Assembly (NCBI RefSeq): GCF_011046535.1
Contig: NZ_CP049257.1
Location: 3,162,001 to 3,226,000 of the forward strand
Direction of reading: 5' to 3'
DNA: 64,000 nt
Source of the DNA: Nocardioides anomalus
Lineage (GTDB): Bacteria > Actinomycetota > Actinomycetes > Propionibacteriales > Nocardioidaceae
Shown: piece by piece, positions 53,537 through 61,995 of the stretch
Numbering within the stretch: the first letter of the stretch is position 1
Layout: every line of letters starts with the position of its first letter
Program-made: the position numbers and the translations under genes
The notes under the pieces: model-generated
Database searches by the model: none
What the model was told of the DNA's origin: nothing
What the model saw: only the letters and a program-made list of their open reading frames with translations

Positions 53537-54961
53537 ATGGGCACGCCCTTCGAATACGCCCCGGCGCCGGAGTCGCGCTCGGTCGTCGACATCAAGCCGT
53601 CCTACGGGCTCTTCGTCGGCGGCGAGTTCGTCGACGGCCACGGCAAGGCGTTCAAGACCGTCAACCCGGCCACCGAGGAGGTCCTGGCCGAGGTGGCCGA
53701 GGCCGACGAGCACGACGTCGACCACGCCGTGAAGGCGGCGCGCCGCGCGCACCGGACCTGGTCGCGGATGCCGGGCGCCGAGCGCGCGAAGTACCTCTAC
53801 CGCATCGCCCGCATCATCGCCGAGCGCTCGCGCGAGCTGGCCGTGCTGGAGTCGATCGACAACGGCAAGCCCATCAAGGAGAGCCGCGACGTCGACGTGC
53901 CCATCGTCTCCGCGCACTTCTTCTACTACGCGGGCTGGGCCGACAAGCTCAAGTACGCCGGGTACGGCGAGCAGAGCCTCGGGGTGGCCGCGCAGATCAT
54001 CCCCTGGAACTTCCCGCTGCTCATGCTGGCCTGGAAGGTCGCGCCCGCGCTGGCCTGCGGCAACACCGTGGTGCTCAAGCCGGCCGAGACCACGCCGCTG
54101 ACCGCGCTGCTGTTCGCCGAGATCTGCCAGCAGGCCGACCTGCCGGCCGGCGTGGTCAACATCGTCACCGGCGCCGGCTCGACCGGGCAGGCCCTGGTCG
54201 CCCACCCCGACGTGGACAAGGTCGCGTTCACCGGCTCCACCGACGTCGGCAAGCAGATCGCCCGCACCGTGGCCGGCACCGACAAGCGCGTGACGCTCGA
54301 GCTCGGCGGCAAGGCGGCCAACATCGTCTTCGACGACGCCCCGATCGACCAGGCCGTCGAGGGCATCGTCAACGGCATCTTCTTCAACCAGGGCCACGTC
54401 TGCTGCGCGGGCTCGCGGCTGCTGGTCCAGGAGTCGGTGGCCGACGACGTGCTGCACCGGCTCAAGCGCCGGATGGCCACGCTGCGCGTCGGCGACCCGC
54501 TGGACAAGAACACCGACGTCGGTGCCATCAACTCCGCGGAGCAGCTGGCCCGGATCCGCGAGCTGTCCGACATCGGCGAGGCCGAGGGCGCCGAGCGCTG
54601 GTCGGCGCCGTGCGAGCTGCCGAGCCACGGCTACTGGTTCCCGCCCACGCTGTTCACCGACGTCACCCAGGCCCACCGGATCGCCCGCGAGGAGATCTTC
54701 GGGCCGGTGCTCTCGGTGTTGACCTTCCGCACGCCCGCCGAGGCCGTGGCCAAGGCCAACAACACGCCGTACGGCCTGTCCGCCGGCGTGTGGACCGACA
54801 AGGGCTCGCTCATCCTCAAGATGGCCAACGCGCTGCGCGCCGGCGTGGTGTGGGCCAACACGTTCAACAAGTTCGACCCCACGAGCCCGTTCGGCGGCTA
54901 CAAGGAGTCGGGCTACGGCCGCGAGGGCGGCCGCCACGGACTGGAGGCGTACCTCAGGTGA
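53537..54961 (+). CDS. Aldehyde dehydrogenase (catalytic partner, ALDH16-like pair)
   Basis: NAD-dependent oxidation of an aldehyde, probably acetaldehyde from DeoC. 474 residues. Motifs: IIPWNFPLLMLAWKVAPALA, KPAETTPLTALLFAEI (NAD-binding Lys), FTGSTDVGKQIART, catalytic Glu in VTLELGGKAANIVF, catalytic Cys in FFNQGHVCCAGSRLLVQE, EEIFGPVLSVLTF and the C-terminal SPFGGYKESGYGREGG. The start ATG is five bases after deoC. Its stop overlaps the next gene as GTGA. The tandem arrangement with a truncated ALDH is like the two halves of ALDH16 (inference). Confidence 0.93.
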   Translation: MGTPFEYAPAPESRSVVDIKPSYGLFVGGEFVDGHGKAFKTVNPATEEVLAEVAEADEHDVDHAVKAARRAHRTWSRMPGAERAKYLYRIARIIAERSRELAVLESIDNGKPIKESRDVDVPIVSAHFFYYAGWADKLKYAGYGEQSLGVAAQIIPWNFPLLMLAWKVAPALACGNTVVLKPAETTPLTALLFAEICQQADLPAGVVNIVTGAGSTGQALVAHPDVDKVAFTGSTDVGKQIARTVAGTDKRVTLELGGKAANIVFDDAPIDQAVEGIVNGIFFNQGHVCCAGSRLLVQESVADDVLHRLKRRMATLRVGDPLDKNTDVGAINSAEQLARIRELSDIGEAEGAERWSAPCELPSHGYWFPPTLFTDVTQAHRIAREEIFGPVLSVLTFRTPAEAVAKANNTPYGLSAGVWTDKGSLILKMANALRAGVVWANTFNKFDPTSPFGGYKESGYGREGGRHGLEAYLR

Positions 54962-55827
54962 CCAGGGCAGACGTCCGCAAGACCTACAAGCTCTACATCG
55001 GCGGGGCCTTCCCGCGGTCGGAGTCCGGGCACACCTACGTCGCGCACGACGCCAAGGGCCGGTTCCTGGCCAACGCCGCGCTCGCCTCCCGCAAGGACGC
55101 GCGCGACGCCGTCGTCGCCGCCCGCGGCGCCTTCTCCGGCTGGGCCGGGCGCACGGCGTACAACCGCGGGCAGGTGGTCTACCGGATCGCCGAGGTGGTC
55201 GAGGACCGCCGCCCGCAGTTCGTGGACGCGCTGGCCGCCACCGAGGGTCTCTCCGCCCGCGCCGCCGGCGCCGCGCTGGACACGGCCATCGACCGGCTGG
55301 TCTGGTACGCCGGCTGGGCCGACAAGCTCACCCAGGTCGTGGGCAACGCCAACCCGGTCAGCGGGCCGTACTTCAACCTCTCCACGCCCGAGCCCACCGG
55401 CGTCGTCGCCGTGCTCGCGCCCCAGGAGTCCTCCCTGCTCGGCCTGCTCTCGGTCGTCGCGCCGGTCATCGTCACCGGCAACACCTGCGTGGTCGTCTCC
55501 TCCTTCGAGCGCCCGCTGCCGGCCGTGACCTTCGCCGAGGTGCTGGCCACCTCCGACGTGCCCGCCGGCGTGGTCAACGTCCTCACCGGCGACGCGGAGG
55601 CCCTCGGCCCCTGGCTGGCCTCGCACATGGACGTCAACGCCCTCGACCTCACCGGCGTCGCCGGCCGGCCCGACCTGGCCACCGACCTCGAGGTCGCCGC
55701 CGCCGACAACCTCAAGCGGGTGCGCCGAGCTCCCGCGGCCGAGCCCGACTGGACCCTCGAGCCCGACCTCGACGCCATGACCGACTTCCTGGAGACCAAG
55801 ACCGTCTGGCACCCGATCGGGGTCTGA
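54958..55827 (+). CDS. Truncated aldehyde dehydrogenase-family protein without catalytic domain
   Basis: 289 residues covering mainly the NAD-binding half of an ALDH: KLYIGGAFPRSESGHTYVAH, ALASRKDARDAVVAARGAFS, AEVVEDRRPQFVDALAATEG, TPEPTGVVAVLAPQESSLLG, VVSSFERPLPAVTFAEVLAT, VPAGVVNVLTGD. It has no catalytic Cys or Glu motifs, and the Lys of the NAD site is replaced (SSFERP where KPSE is usual), so it is not an enzyme alone. The translational coupling (GTGA) to a complete ALDH suggests a structural subunit, like the pseudo-domain at the end of ALDH16 proteins. It is not a random truncation: the ending ETKTVWHPIGV looks ordered. Confidence 0.82.
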   Translation: MTRADVRKTYKLYIGGAFPRSESGHTYVAHDAKGRFLANAALASRKDARDAVVAARGAFSGWAGRTAYNRGQVVYRIAEVVEDRRPQFVDALAATEGLSARAAGAALDTAIDRLVWYAGWADKLTQVVGNANPVSGPYFNLSTPEPTGVVAVLAPQESSLLGLLSVVAPVIVTGNTCVVVSSFERPLPAVTFAEVLATSDVPAGVVNVLTGDAEALGPWLASHMDVNALDLTGVAGRPDLATDLEVAAADNLKRVRRAPAAEPDWTLEPDLDAMTDFLETKTVWHPIGV

Positions 55828-55864
55828 GCGACAACCGCCCGGGCCGCCGGGACGTCCATCTCGA

Positions 55865-56283
55865 GTGGCTCTCCGCGCGGCACTCCTGGGCGTGGTCCTG
55901 CTTGCGCTCACCGCTGGGTGCGGGCCCCCGAGGTCTCGACCGGGCCGGTGGCCGACTGCTCGGTGCTGGTGCGGTACGCCGGCGGCACCTACGTCGCGAC
56001 CGGCACCGTCGTGGCCGCGGCCGAGGCCGCGCGGTGGCCGGTGCTGAGCGCGACCGGCGAGCTCAGCGCCTGTGCCGACACCGGGCCGGAGCCGCGGGGC
56101 GCGTACTTCCCGGACGACGCGACGCCGGTCACCCTGGTCGCGCTGCCGGGGGTCGACGAGGCGGTCGCGGTCGGCTACCGCCGCGCCGGCGAGGACGACG
56201 TCGGGGTGCTGGTCGGCCAGGACGTCCCCGCCAGGGACCGGCGAGCGCTCGTCGCGCGCTTCCGCCCGGCCCCCGAGCCCTAG
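55865..56283 (+). pseudogene. Putative lipoprotein gene with a frameshift after the signal peptide
   Basis: From GTG 55865 the frame encodes a clean lipoprotein signal (ALRAALLGVVLLALTAGCG, lipobox LTAGC) but then runs into low-complexity Pro/Arg. Another frame (from GTG 55918) carries the likely mature part: VSTGPVADCSVLVRYAGGTY, then WPVLSATGELSACADTGPEP to the TAG at 56281-56283. The switch is within GGGCCCCCGAGG (55922-55933). I do not recognise the family. Either a one-base homopolymer error, a real mutation, or use of GTG 55918 without a signal is possible. The stop overlaps the convergent lipoprotein stop. Confidence 0.6.
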
Positions 56284-56771
56284 GCGCCCGAGCCCACCAG
56301 CAGCGCCACGGCCGCGCGCACCTGGTCCGGTGCGGTGGCGGTGAGCACGGCGACGGTGATCTGCACGGCGGCGCCGTCGTGACCGCGGACGACGACCCGG
56401 GTCTGCCCGACGTCCCCGGTCGGCTCGACGGCGCAGGCGGTCTGGCCGGGCAGCCAGTCGACGGGCGTCCCGGGGCCGACGTAGCCGGTGCGGTCGAGGG
56501 TGGCGCAGAGGCGGTCGTAGCCCCTGCGGTCGCGCACCTCGACGTAGCCCTGCTCGCTCTCGCGGTGGCAACCACGGACGGTGGCCTCGGCCGGCTGGGG
56601 CGCGGACCAGCCCAGGGTGGTGAGGACGTCGTCGGGGATGCGGGCGGCGCAGTCGGCGTCGGTGGTGGCGGGCGCGTCGGAGGGCGCGGAGCCCGACGAC
56701 GAGGAGTCGCCGGAGCAGCCGGCGGCGCCGAGAGCGAGGAGCAGCGCGAGGGCCGCGACCCGAGTGGCCAC
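56280..56771 (-). CDS. Lipoprotein, 163 aa, DUF3558-like
   Basis: Lipobox signal VATRVAALALLLALGAAGCS (Cys at about residue 19) followed by a Ser/Gly/Ala linker (SGDSSSSGSAPSDAPAT) and a small globular domain with three Cys (DADCAARIPDDVLTTLGW, VRGCHRESEQGYVEV, RRGYDRLCATLDR). The pattern of Cys with a P-x-E/D-x-L-x-x-L-G-W/Y segment resembles DUF3558-type actinobacterial lipoproteins; that match is tentative. GTG 56771 gives the best signal; GTG 56792 adds seven residues. Function unknown, attached to the outer face of the membrane. Confidence 0.75.
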   Translation of the reverse strand: MATRVAALALLLALGAAGCSGDSSSSGSAPSDAPATTDADCAARIPDDVLTTLGWSAPQPAEATVRGCHRESEQGYVEVRDRRGYDRLCATLDRTGYVGPGTPVDWLPGQTACAVEPTGDVGQTRVVVRGHDGAAVQITVAVLTATAPDQVRAAVALLVGSGA

Positions 56772-56803
56772 GTGGCCAGCCTGCCACGGCACAATGGGCT
56801 CCC

Positions 56804-57406
56804 GTGTCGGCGCGGGTGGTGGTCCTGGCCGGGCCGTCGGGCTCGGGCAAGTCCCACCTGGCCGGGCGCCTGGGCCTGCCGGTGCTGCGGCTGGACGACT
56901 TCTACCGCGACGGCGACGACCCCCTGCTCCCGCGGATCACGGAGGGCGCGAACGCCGGCCTGGTCGACTGGGACGACCCCGGCTCGTGGCGGCAGGACGA
57001 GGCACTCGCGGCCATGGGCACGCTGTGCCGGACGGGCGCGGTGCAGACGCCGGTCTACGAGATCGCCGCCAACGGCCGCACGGGCGTGCGCACGCTGAGC
57101 CTGGACGGCTCGCACCTGGTCCTGGCCGAGGGGATCTTCGCCCACCACGTCGTCGGTCCGCTGCGGGAGGCGGGGATCCTCGCGGCGGCGTACTGCCTGC
57201 GCCAGCACCCCGTCGTCACCTTCTGGCGCCGGCTCACCCGTGACCTGCGCGAGCACCGCAAGCCTCCCCTGGTCCTCGTGCGCCGGGGCCTCGCGCTCAT
57301 GCGCGACCAGCGCGGCATCGTGGCCACGGCCGTAGCGGCCGGGTGCACGGCGGTCTCGCCGGAAGAGGCCTACCGCCGCATCCACGCGCTCCCGGACGGT
57401 GGGTGA
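56804..57406 (+). CDS. Uridine kinase-like P-loop protein
   Basis: 200 residues. Walker A VVLAGPSGSGKSHLAGRLG; Asp of the second motif in LRLDDFYRDGDDPLLP; WDDPGSWRQDEALAAM; Walker B-like HLVLAEGIFAHHVV; LID-like Arg region FWRRLTRDLREHRKPP. This is the uridine kinase/phosphoribulokinase fold; the short length and divergent ends mean that the substrate could be uridine or another small alcohol. GTG start. The stop overlaps the next gene by eight bases, so the two are cotranscribed. Confidence 0.8.
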   Translation: MSARVVVLAGPSGSGKSHLAGRLGLPVLRLDDFYRDGDDPLLPRITEGANAGLVDWDDPGSWRQDEALAAMGTLCRTGAVQTPVYEIAANGRTGVRTLSLDGSHLVLAEGIFAHHVVGPLREAGILAAAYCLRQHPVVTFWRRLTRDLREHRKPPLVLVRRGLALMRDQRGIVATAVAAGCTAVSPEEAYRRIHALPDGG

Positions 57407-57956
57407 CCCGGTGGACCTCGACCTCGTCCGCGGCCGGCGCCAGCCCGACCAGCGCACCTGCGGGCCGTCGTCCCTGGTCGCCGCCCGGATCCTGGTCGAC
57501 CCGACGTACCGCCCGGCCGACTTCGCCCGCGCCGCCCACGACCTGCACCGCACGCTGACCCGCCCGGTCGCCTTCGGCCACCAGCAGCTGCCCTGGCCGC
57601 GCGCGCTCGGTACGCCGCCGTGGGCCGCCGCGCGCGCCATGACGGCCTTCACCGGGCGGACCTACCGGACCCGCGTGCTCCGCTGGGGCGACCGCGCCCG
57701 CGTCCTGGCCCGCCTCGAGGCGGCCCTCGCGCAGGACCTGCCCTGCCCGCTGTACGTCGGCTCGACGTGGCTCCCCCGCCACGTCGTCCTCGCCGCGGGC
57801 TCGGCGCCCGAGGGCCTCACCGTCTTCAACCCCAGCAGCGGGGCGGTGGTCAGCCTCGACCGCGCGGCGCTCACCGGCGGCCGGTTGGGCACCACCGGCC
57901 GGTGGACCGTGCCGTGGTTCGCGGTGCTGCCGACGGTGGGCACACCCGCGGGCTGA
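57399..57956 (+). CDS. Predicted cysteine peptidase-like protein (C39-like)
   Basis: 185 residues. RRQPDQRTCGPSSLVAARIL places a Cys in the Q-x6-C-G-P arrangement of papain/C39-type peptidases; RHVVLAAGSAPEGL carries the expected His and TVFNPSSGAVVSL the Asn/Asp, so a full Cys-His-Asn set is visible. There is no signal peptide and no transporter domain, so a cytosolic hydrolase or transglutaminase-like role is possible. GTG 57399 overlaps the kinase stop; GTG 57411 is an alternative. I cannot name a substrate. Confidence 0.65.
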   Translation: MGDPVDLDLVRGRRQPDQRTCGPSSLVAARILVDPTYRPADFARAAHDLHRTLTRPVAFGHQQLPWPRALGTPPWAAARAMTAFTGRTYRTRVLRWGDRARVLARLEAALAQDLPCPLYVGSTWLPRHVVLAAGSAPEGLTVFNPSSGAVVSLDRAALTGGRLGTTGRWTVPWFAVLPTVGTPAG

Positions 57957-58050
57957 CCCGGAGGTGTGGTCAGGCCCGGTTCGCGGGACGGACCCGAGCG
58001 GCGGCGGCGACGGTGGTGCCGACACCCCCACCACCCCCAGGAGCACGACC

Positions 58051-59142
58051 GTGCCGCACCGCCGCCTCCTCCTCGCCGGCCTCGCCGCGGCGCTCACCCT
58101 CGGCCTGGGCACGGCGGCGCAGGCCGACACCTACGCGCCGGGCACCGAGAGCCAGACCTTCGCCACCGGCCTCGGCCTGTGGACCGGGACGGTCACCAGC
58201 GGTGGGCTCTGCGTCCCCGGCCTGACCTGCGCCACGCTCACCCAGGGCCACGGCGCCACCGGCGGCGCGGACGGCAACGGCTACCTGCGCACGGCGGTCG
58301 CCGGCACCATCGACACGGCGCTGGCCACGGTCGACGCCGCGTGGGAGAGCCCGGCGTTCACCTACATCGGCAACGCCGGCAAAGTCCCCACCGCGGTCAC
58401 CTTCGACCTCAGCGTGCGGCCCGCGCTGGCCGGGCTGATCGACGTCGACGCGCCGAACCCGTCGACCTACCGCGTCGACCTGGTTGCGCAGCCGAGCGGT
58501 ACGCCGATCAGCGTGGTCCCGGCCACCCGCCTGCAGGCGAGCACCACCTGGACGGCGATCCCGACCGTCTCGCTCGACCCGGCGACGCTGACCATGGGTG
58601 GGCGCTACACCCTGCGGATCACCACCAGCATCCGCACGGTGGTGTCGGTCGGGAAGTCCGGGGAGGTCGGCTTCGACGACGTCGTGCTCACCACCGCGGG
58701 GACGGCCACCCCGCCCGGCGGCGGTGGCGGCCCCGGCGGTGGCGGCGGTGGCACGGGTGGCGGCGGTGGTGCTGGCACCGGTGGCGGCACGGGCACGAGC
58801 ACCATGACCGAGGCCGAGCTGCGACGGGCCGCGCTGAGCACGGTCCTGCCCGCGAGCGGCACGTGGACCGAGCGCGGGGTGACCGTCCGGCTCGGCTGCC
58901 CGGCCCAGGCCGCACCCCGAGCGTGCGCGGTCCGCGTGACCGGGCTGGAGGCCGGCAAGACCTCGCCCGCGGCGACCAGGACGGCCCACGCCAAGGTCCC
59001 GCCGGGCCGGACCAAGAGGATCCGGCTCGCCGTCCTCAAGGCGGCGACGTACGACCGGGCGAAGGGGATCTGCGTGCGGGCCACCGTCACCGTCGGCGGC
59101 GTCCGCGTCAGCGTGGTCAAGCGCCTCGAGCTGGTGCGCTGA
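58051..59142 (+). CDS. Secreted protein with Gly-rich hinge, 363 aa
   Basis: Signal peptide RRLLLAGLAAALTLGLGTAA (cut near QADT). Residues about 30-225 look like a beta-sandwich of carbohydrate-binding type (ATGLGLWTGTVTSGGLCVPG, YTLRITTSIRTVVSVG, GEVGFDDVVLTT). A glycine-rich hinge of about 30 residues (PPGGGGGPGGGGGGTGGGGG) separates a small C-terminal domain with a Cys pair (VRLGCPAQAAPRACAVRVTG) that resembles bacterial surface/adhesion modules. No catalytic motif. GTG 58051 has an AGGAG ribosome binding site eight bases upstream, and the long frame upstream is not coding. Confidence 0.75.
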   Translation: MPHRRLLLAGLAAALTLGLGTAAQADTYAPGTESQTFATGLGLWTGTVTSGGLCVPGLTCATLTQGHGATGGADGNGYLRTAVAGTIDTALATVDAAWESPAFTYIGNAGKVPTAVTFDLSVRPALAGLIDVDAPNPSTYRVDLVAQPSGTPISVVPATRLQASTTWTAIPTVSLDPATLTMGGRYTLRITTSIRTVVSVGKSGEVGFDDVVLTTAGTATPPGGGGGPGGGGGGTGGGGGAGTGGGTGTSTMTEAELRRAALSTVLPASGTWTERGVTVRLGCPAQAAPRACAVRVTGLEAGKTSPAATRTAHAKVPPGRTKRIRLAVLKAATYDRAKGICVRATVTVGGVRVSVVKRLELVR

Positions 59143-59146
59143 GCGC

Positions 59147-59791
59147 TCAGTGTGACCGGGCGGAGACCGCGCGGCCGGTGAAGCCGTGCTGGAGCCCCCA
59201 GATGACCGCCTGGGAGCGGCTCTGCGCGCCGATCTTGCGGTAGAGCGTGCGGATGTAGGTCTTGACCGAGTTCACGCTCAGGTAGAGCGCCTCGGCCACC
59301 TCGGCGTTGCTCATCCCCTTGCAGATGAGCACCAGGACCTCGGCCTCCCGGTCGCTGAGCCCGTGGGCGCGTCCGGGCCAGTCGACGGTCCCGACCGCGC
59401 CACGCCGGCCCCCGCCGGAGCGGCGCAGGACGACCTGCTCGCCGGCGTGCACCCGTTCGATGGCCTCGATCAACTCGGGCTCGGAGACGCTCTTGTGCAC
59501 GTAGCCGGCCACGCCCTGCTCCAGGGCGTGCGCGACGGCCCGGGCGTCGTCCGCGGCGGTGAAGGCGACCAGCCGGGTCGACGGCGCGCGGTGCTCGTCC
59601 TGCACGTCGCCGGACAGCCCGAAGGTGTCGCGCAGCAGCACGTCCGGCGGCCCGGAGGAGTCCCCGAGGGCGACGACCTCCACCCGGCCGCGGTGGCGCG
59701 CCACCATGGCCGCGAGCCCCTCGACGACGACGGGGAAGTCGTTCTCGACCGCGACCCGGACGGGTTGCTGCTGGTTGGTCACCACGGCCAC
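59147..59791 (-). CDS. NarL/LuxR-type response regulator
   Basis: 214 residues. The receiver domain has the acidic pocket (VAVENDFPVV), the phosphoacceptor Asp in PPDVLLRDTFGLSG, and the Lys in AGYVHKSVSEPELI. The C-terminal LuxR HTH is intact (GLSDREAEVLVLICKGMSNA then EVAEALYLSVNSVKTYIRTLYRKIGAQSR, listed as separate parts). It is expected to be phosphorylated by a HisKA_3 sensor kinase; none is adjacent, although one ends at position 1411 of this window. GTG start (59791); a later GTG is possible. Convergent with the secreted protein. Confidence 0.88.
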   Translation of the reverse strand: MAVVTNQQQPVRVAVENDFPVVVEGLAAMVARHRGRVEVVALGDSSGPPDVLLRDTFGLSGDVQDEHRAPSTRLVAFTAADDARAVAHALEQGVAGYVHKSVSEPELIEAIERVHAGEQVVLRRSGGGRRGAVGTVDWPGRAHGLSDREAEVLVLICKGMSNAEVAEALYLSVNSVKTYIRTLYRKIGAQSRSQAVIWGLQHGFTGRAVSARSH

Positions 59792-59839
59792 CGGTGCCCA
59801 ACCGCCCGGAGATGATGCCCCTCCCGGACGTGGGCGGGC

Positions 59840-60958
59840 TCAGCCCTCCGCGGCGAGCGCGGCGTACGCCGGCTTGATGACGTCCGTGATGAGGGCCAGC
59901 CGCTCGTCGAAGGGCAGGAACGCCGACTTCATGGCGTTGACGGTGAACCACTCGAGGTCGCGCACGGTGTAGCCGAACGCCTCGGCCAGGTGGGTGAACT
60001 CCGAGGTCATCGACGTGCCCGACATCAGCCGGTTGTCGGTGTTGACCGTGACCCGGAACCGGAGCCGGGTGAGCAGCCCGATCGGGTGCTCGGCGATGGA
60101 CGCCGCCGCCCCGGTCTGCACGTTGGAGGCCGGGCACATCTCCAGCGGGATCCGCATGTCCCGCACGTACGCCGCCAGCCGGCCCAGCTCGACCTCGCCG
60201 GAGTCGGTCACGGTGATGTCGTCGATGATCCGCACGCCGTGGCCGAGCCGGTCGGCGCCGCACCACTGGATGGCCTCCCAGATGCTCGGGAGCCCGAAGG
60301 CCTCGCCGGCGTGGATGGTGAAGTGGGAGTTCTCGCGCTGGAGGTACTCGAAGGCGTCGAGGTGCCGGGTGGGCGGGTAGCCGGCCTCAGCACCGGCGAT
60401 GTCGAAGCCGGCCACGCCCCGGTCGCGCCAGGCGATGGAGAGCTCCGCGATCTCGCGGGAGCGGGCCTGGTGCCTCATCGCGGTGAGCAGCTGGCGCACG
60501 GTGATGCCCTGGCCCCGAGCCCGGCTGGCGGCCATGCCCTCCTCGAAGCCCTCCTGCACCGCGGCCACGACCTCGTCGAGGGTGAGGTCGTTGGCGACGT
60601 GCTGCTCGGGGGCGTAGCGCACCTCGGCGTACACCACCCCGTCGGCCGCCAGGTCCTCCACGCACTCCCGGGCGACGCGGGTCAGCGCCGCCGCCGTCTG
60701 CATGACGGCCACGGTGTGGTCGAAGGTCTCGAGGTACTGGGGCAGCGAGCCCGAGTCGGCCATCGTGGTGAACCAGCGGCCCAGCGCCTCGGCGTCGGTC
60801 TCGGGCAGCTCGTGGCCGATCTCGGCGGCCAGCTCGACGATGGTCGCGGGTCGCAGCCCGCCGTCCAGGTGGTCGTGCAGCAGCACCTTGGGGGCCCGCA
60901 AGGCCTGGTCCCGGGTGACCGCGGGACCTGCACTAGGTTCGGTGAGGACGGCGCTCAT
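59840..60958 (-). CDS. add: Adenosine deaminase
   Basis: Zinc enzyme that converts adenosine and deoxyadenosine to inosines; 372 residues. Metal ligands: His pair in [12 protein letters not shown], His in [13 protein letters not shown] (with the catalytic Glu), and Asp in [11 protein letters not shown]; catalytic His in [11 protein letters not shown]. The second Asp of the common TDDP motif is Asn here, a variation I believe is usual in actinobacteria. ATG 60958 is chosen (60967 adds three residues). Equivalent to M. tuberculosis Rv3313c, next to deoA, as here with two genes between. Divergent from maoC by 34 bases. Confidence 0.93.
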   Translation of the reverse strand: MSAVLTEPSAGPAVTRDQALRAPKVLLHDHLDGGLRPATIVELAAEIGHELPETDAEALGRWFTTMADSGSLPQYLETFDHTVAVMQTAAALTRVARECVEDLAADGVVYAEVRYAPEQHVANDLTLDEVVAAVQEGFEEGMAASRARGQGITVRQLLTAMRHQARSREIAELSIAWRDRGVAGFDIAGAEAGYPPTRHLDAFEYLQRENSHFTIHAGEAFGLPSIWEAIQWCGADRLGHGVRIIDDITVTDSGEVELGRLAAYVRDMRIPLEMCPASNVQTGAAASIAEHPIGLLTRLRFRVTVNTDNRLMSGTSMTSEFTHLAEAFGYTVRDLEWFTVNAMKSAFLPFDERLALITDVIKPAYAALAAEG

Positions 60959-60992
60959 GGCCGCCATCCAACCACCCGTCAGGAGACCACGC

Positions 60993-61448
60993 GTGCGGAC
61001 CTTCACCGACCTGACCGAGCTCGAGGCCGCCGTCGGCGAGGAGCTCGGCACCAGCGAGTGGTTCGAGGTCACCCAGGAGCGCGTCGACCAGTTCGCCGAG
61101 GCCACCGGCGACCACCAGTGGATCCACGTCGACCAGGAGCGCGCCGCGGCCGGCCCCTTCGGCGGCACCATCGCCCACGGCTACATGACCGTGAGCCTCA
61201 TCCCCCACCTCAGCCACAGCATCTTCAGCATCGAGACCGACGGCCCGCGGCTCAACTACGGGCTCAACAAGGTGCGCTTCCCCCACCCCGTCCGCGTCGG
61301 CAAGCGCGTGCGCGGCCACGCCACCCTGGCCGAGCTGGTCGACGTCCCCGCCGGCAAGCAGCTGGTCGTGCGCTACACGATCGAGATCGAGGGCGAGGAC
61401 AAGCCCGCCTGCGTCGCCGAGACGGTCGTGCTCCTGCTCAGCTCCTGA
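60993..61448 (+). CDS. MaoC-like (R)-specific enoyl-CoA hydratase
   Basis: 151 residues, single hot-dog domain. The hydratase 2 motif is present: [20 protein letters not shown] with the catalytic Asp and His, followed by [35 protein letters not shown] is the usual C-terminal strand. It hydrates trans-2-enoyl-CoA to (R)-3-hydroxyacyl-CoA in lipid metabolism. GTG start with an AGGAG ribosome binding site about nine bases upstream. The end overlaps the convergent terD by 11 bases. Confidence 0.92.
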   Translation: MRTFTDLTELEAAVGEELGTSEWFEVTQERVDQFAEATGDHQWIHVDQERAAAGPFGGTIAHGYMTVSLIPHLSHSIFSIETDGPRLNYGLNKVRFPHPVRVGKRVRGHATLAELVDVPAGKQLVVRYTIEIEGEDKPACVAETVVLLLSS

Positions 61449-61995
61449 CGAAGCGGTTGAGCTTGGCCAGCCCCTCGGTGGGCTTGCTGATGGCCACGCC
61501 CTCGCCGACGGCCTGCAGCGTCCAGCCCGACGGCGTGCGCCGCAACAGGGCCAGCACCGCTCCGGTCTCGGTGACCGAGAAGGTCAGCGTGAAGCGCGCG
61601 AGCTCCTCGTCCGACTCGTCGTCGACCAGCCGGCAGTAGGCGTTGGCCACCCACTCCAGCGAGTGGCCCTGGTAGCTGCTGACCAGGAACACGATCGTGT
61701 CGACCGGCCCGTGCACCCGGGCGAGGTCGACGAGGATCGACTCGTCGTCGCCCTCGCCGCTGCCGGTCTGGTTGTCGCCCTGGTGGGTGACCGAGCCGTC
61801 GCGGGTGCTGAGGTTGTTGTAGAAGGCCAGGTCGAAGAGCTGGCCGCCGGCGAACTGCAGCGCGGTGGCGTCGAGGTCCACGGTCGGGCGGCCGGTGCGG
61901 GCCAGGCCGGCGCCGGCGTCCTCGTCCCAGCCGATGCCCATCCGGACCCGGGTCGCGACGACGTCGAAGGACTCGCCCGCCTGCAGCTGGGTCAT
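61438..61995 (-). CDS. TerD-family stress protein
   Basis: 185 residues. TerD fold with Ca-binding DLDATALQF and HQGDNQTGSGEGDDESILVD, and the core VDTIVFLVSSYQGHSLEWVA. Family members are linked to tellurite or general envelope stress and bind calcium; exact function is open. The ATG overlaps the deoA stop as ATGA, so it is translated from the deoA transcript. Only one ter gene is present, so this is not a tellurite operon. Confidence 0.9.
   Translation of the reverse strand: MTQLQAGESFDVVATRVRMGIGWDEDAGAGLARTGRPTVDLDATALQFAGGQLFDLAFYNNLSTRDGSVTHQGDNQTGSGEGDDESILVDLARVHGPVDTIVFLVSSYQGHSLEWVANAYCRLVDDESDEELARFTLTFSVTETGAVLALLRRTPSGWTLQAVGEGVAISKPTEGLAKLNRFVRS

Noticed and set aside
52563..55827. 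Bacterial microcompartment for deoxyribose breakdown
   Set aside because: DeoC plus aldehyde dehydrogenase can suggest one, but no shell proteins, encapsulation peptides or phosphotransacylase are present.
61438..61995. Tellurite-resistance operon
   Set aside because: A single TerD-family gene coupled to deoA, with no terA, terB, terC or terZ.
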